A DNA stretch of 15,357 nucleotides from Deltaproteobacteria bacterium. GTDB lineage: Bacteria; Desulfobacterota; DSM-4660; Desulfatiglandales; HGW-15. The position numbers and the translations under genes were made by a program. Positions 13,888-15,357 of the stretch are shown piece by piece. Where the stretch lies: the NCBI GenBank assembly GCA_016932235.1, contig JAFGDF010000292.1, forward strand, positions 1 to 15,357. Direction: 5' to 3'. Below the pieces are notes generated by a model, which was not told the origin of the DNA, ran no database searches, and saw only the letters and a program-made list of their open reading frames with translations. The first letter of the stretch is position 1; each line of letters opens with the position of its first letter.

Positions 13888-13917
13888 GGGTTACAAGGTT
13901 TTTGTAGCCCTTTTTTT
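13888..13917 (+). terminator. Intrinsic terminator of tRNA-Pro
   Basis: GGGTTACAA (13888-13896) pairs with TTGTAGCCC (13902-13910), a 9-bp stem with one G-T pair and a 5-base loop, followed by seven T residues (13911-13917). Confidence 0.8.
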
Positions 13918-13933
13918 ATTGGAATTTTCGCTT

Positions 13934-13955
13934 GGGTACAAATTTGGGAACAAAT
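13934..13955. repeat. Tandem direct repeat next to tRNA-Pro, possible recombinase arm sites
   Basis: GGGTACAAAT (13934-13943) and GGGAACAAAT (13946-13955) differ at one base and are spaced 12 bases apart. Short direct repeats of this kind beside a tRNA resemble arm-type binding sites of tyrosine recombinases. No integrase is visible, so the role is only inferred. Confidence 0.35.
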
Positions 13956-14118
13956 ACTTATTCCCTTACCTGATAATACTTTTTTCTTTAATGGGGGGGG
14001 GTATATTACCTATGAAGGGGTAAAACCGGCTTTCAAATTTAGCCCAGGTTCGCCGTTTAGGGGGCAGGGCATATCTGGGGCAGGGGGTAAATAAAAGCCC
14101 ACCAGTAAAGGCAGGGGT

Positions 14119-14712
14119 TCAGCTTTCTATTTTAACCGCTTCCAGTGCTTCAGGGTATCCAGCCAGCCACTTCTTTTCCGTTGCCGTCAACAGCCCGTGA
14201 CGTTGTAAATACGCCGCTTCGCTCTCGTAAACGGGCGGATCGTCCGGGTCAATCGCCTTACCTTTGAAATTGCCTTCCTTGTATGGCGTCGGAATAATAT
14301 TCCCGTGAATATCCTTTGCCCGTCCGTTGTAATACTGCACTTCAGATTCCGTTACCCACGTTGTCGGCAAGCCATATTCAAAATTTGGAAGATACGCAAG
14401 GTGTTCATAAGCCGGATTACCCACACCGCCCAGCCGCCGCCGGGGCTCGGGTAATGTTCCATGAATAGCCCAGCCTTCAAGGGGATCGTCCCACCTGGGG
14501 GCCGCATATTCCCACCAGTAATAGGGGCGCGTGCAAGGTCTTTGTTTTATCCAGCCTGGTAATAGATTTTCTTCATAATATTGCCAGCGTTCTTTCAGTT
14601 TTTCTTCAGAACAGGCCCAATTTTCAAAACATTTTTCGCCGGTCTGAAAATAAGCAATAATGTTTTCAGATAGTCCAATCGTTTTCAATTCTCGTCTCGG
14701 TTTTATTGCCAT
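14119..14712 (-). CDS. Phage-associated hypothetical protein
   Basis: A 197-residue soluble protein rich in Trp, Tyr and Pro (for example PYYWWEYAAPRWD at 63-75), with segments RRRLGGVGNPAYEHLAYLP, VQYYNGRAKDIHGN and ESEAAYLQRHGLLTATEK. From memory, proteins with this order of segments are encoded in prophages close to terminase or portal genes and are annotated as hypothetical; no function is established. Start: ATG at 14712 overlaps the stop of the upstream gene as TAATG, so the pair is translationally coupled. It is the gene nearest to tRNA-Pro and is transcribed toward it. Confidence 0.75.
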   Translation of the reverse strand: MAIKPRRELKTIGLSENIIAYFQTGEKCFENWACSEEKLKERWQYYEENLLPGWIKQRPCTRPYYWWEYAAPRWDDPLEGWAIHGTLPEPRRRLGGVGNPAYEHLAYLPNFEYGLPTTWVTESEVQYYNGRAKDIHGNIIPTPYKEGNFKGKAIDPDDPPVYESEAAYLQRHGLLTATEKKWLAGYPEALEAVKIES

Positions 14713-15357
14713 TAGTATAACCTCGCTTTCTGGGGATTTTCCCTTTGTAAGGTCAAACCCAACTCTCTAACAATGCTCAGGAACAACTTTTTTTGCGCCC
14801 TTTCAATTTTGGCCGCGTCGTGTTCAACAGGCCGGTTATATCGGTCTTGGGTGAATAAGCCGTCATTGATTATCGCTTCAGGAGGCATGCCGGTGACAGG
14901 AAGATTCAACACAAACGTAATACCCGCCTTCTCTCCCTTGTGATATGCTGTAAGGTGGAAGGCTATGAAATCAATGGTTTTGAACACATTTCTCCACTCG
15001 GCATTATCAATTGGCTGTGCCTCTTCTGGAAATACGGAAAAAAGAACCTTACTTGCGGCTACCAGTCCTAGAGTGTATTTTCCCATGCAGAGAGAAACCA
15101 GCCTCTTAAACATATTCCACAGTTCTGTAGCCACTTCTTTCTGAGCAGAATGAGATATTTCAACAAGGACTCTGGCCCGTGATCCGGTTCTTTTTGCGTC
15201 CAAAAATTCTCTTAGCTTAACTACATTGTCTCCTATATCATTGAAATCGGAAATAAGGGATGGGACCTGATTGAGATAGACAAGAGCCTTTTTAGTCATA
15301 TCCGTGCGTGAAAACAGTTGGTCAAGTTCAAGATTATTTCCATCATAGACATATTGG
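14712..15357 (-). CDS. Hypothetical protein of the same phage-like operon, running off the right edge
   Basis: The frame is open from the TAA at 14712-14714 to the window edge, at least 214 residues. A Met at 15299 could be taken as the start, but it has no ribosome binding site, and the 19 codons upstream in the same frame (reading QYVYDGNNLELDQLFSRTD) look like protein, so the true start probably lies beyond 15357. The visible part is soluble, without signal peptide or membrane helices, and has a basic C-terminus (EIDs absent; it ends LTLQRENPQKARLY). I do not recognise a family. It is coupled by a TAATG overlap to the phage-associated gene that follows, so it is likely part of the same prophage or island. 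Confidence 0.65.
   Translation of the reverse strand, partial: QYVYDGNNLELDQLFSRTDMTKKALVYLNQVPSLISDFNDIGDNVVKLREFLDAKRTGSRARVLVEISHSAQKEVATELWNMFKRLVSLCMGKYTLGLVAASKVLFSVFPEEAQPIDNAEWRNVFKTIDFIAFHLTAYHKGEKAGITFVLNLPVTGMPPEAIINDGLFTQDRYNRPVEHDAAKIERAQKKLFLSIVRELGLTLQRENPQKARLY

Larger units (their letters stand above)
13877..14118. other. tRNA-Pro/phage-like junction region, no gene
   Basis: These 242 bases between tRNA-Pro and the phage-like genes hold the tRNA terminator, a tandem pair of 10-base direct repeats (13934-13955) and a run of nine G residues (13993-14001). No integrase gene or remnant is recognisable. Confidence 0.5.

Noticed and set aside
13832..14023. A 63-codon plus-strand open frame starting inside tRNA-Pro
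   Set aside because: It translates the tRNA 3' half and its terminator, has no ribosome binding site, and ends in a G-run; it is a shadow of the tRNA.

Overview
The window (about 15.4 kb) looks like chromosomal DNA of a Gram-negative anaerobe, most likely Desulfobacterota or a neighbouring lineage. This is an inference from the gene content: a 2-enoate reductase-like flavoenzyme tail, a Tat-exported ApbE, a class III cyclase with a coiled coil, and CCA-encoding tRNAs. No rRNA or marker gene fixes the taxon. Most genes are on the minus strand.

Layout. 1-466: C-terminal end of a flavin/NADH oxidoreductase (+). 730-2121: rRNA uracil-5 methyltransferase RlmD (-). 2438-3490: Tat-exported FAD:protein FMN transferase ApbE (-) with a good promoter. 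3574-3935: a MITE-like element with nested inverted repeats. 4082-6020: an overlapping pair (-), ribF followed by a UPF0104/LPG-synthase-type membrane protein. 6216-6302: tRNA-Leu(CAG) with promoter and terminator. 6648-8122: a plus-strand group of a DUF2269-like membrane protein, a universal stress protein and an HU protein. 8204-9423: two poorly known minus-strand genes, one apparently 5'-truncated. 9767-11113: a glutathione-reductase-fold flavoprotein with an altered C-terminal active-site motif (-). 11502-13334: a class III nucleotidyl cyclase with an uncharacterised N-terminal domain (-). 13800-13876: tRNA-Pro(GGG) with promoter and terminator. 14119-15357: two overlapping minus-strand genes of phage-like character; the second runs off the right edge, and this is probably the edge of a prophage or island.

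How the genes relate. RibF makes FMN and FAD, and ApbE uses FAD to flavinylate exported or membrane redox proteins. Three other products (the left-edge oxidoreductase, the GR-fold protein and RlmD) carry out redox or Fe-S chemistry, so a flavin/redox theme is visible, but only ribF and the UPF0104 gene form a tight operon.

Most striking non-genic feature. Six imperfect palindromes of one family, with a CTAG-type foot and a GTCGGACTT core, lie at about 2236, 2386, 3990, 9704, 11469 and 13584. All but one lie just 3' of a minus-strand gene, and one supplies the stop codon of the cyclase gene. No single exciting new system is proven here. The best candidates for follow-up are this palindrome family, the 362-bp inverted-repeat element, the cyclase sensor domain and the tRNA-Pro junction.
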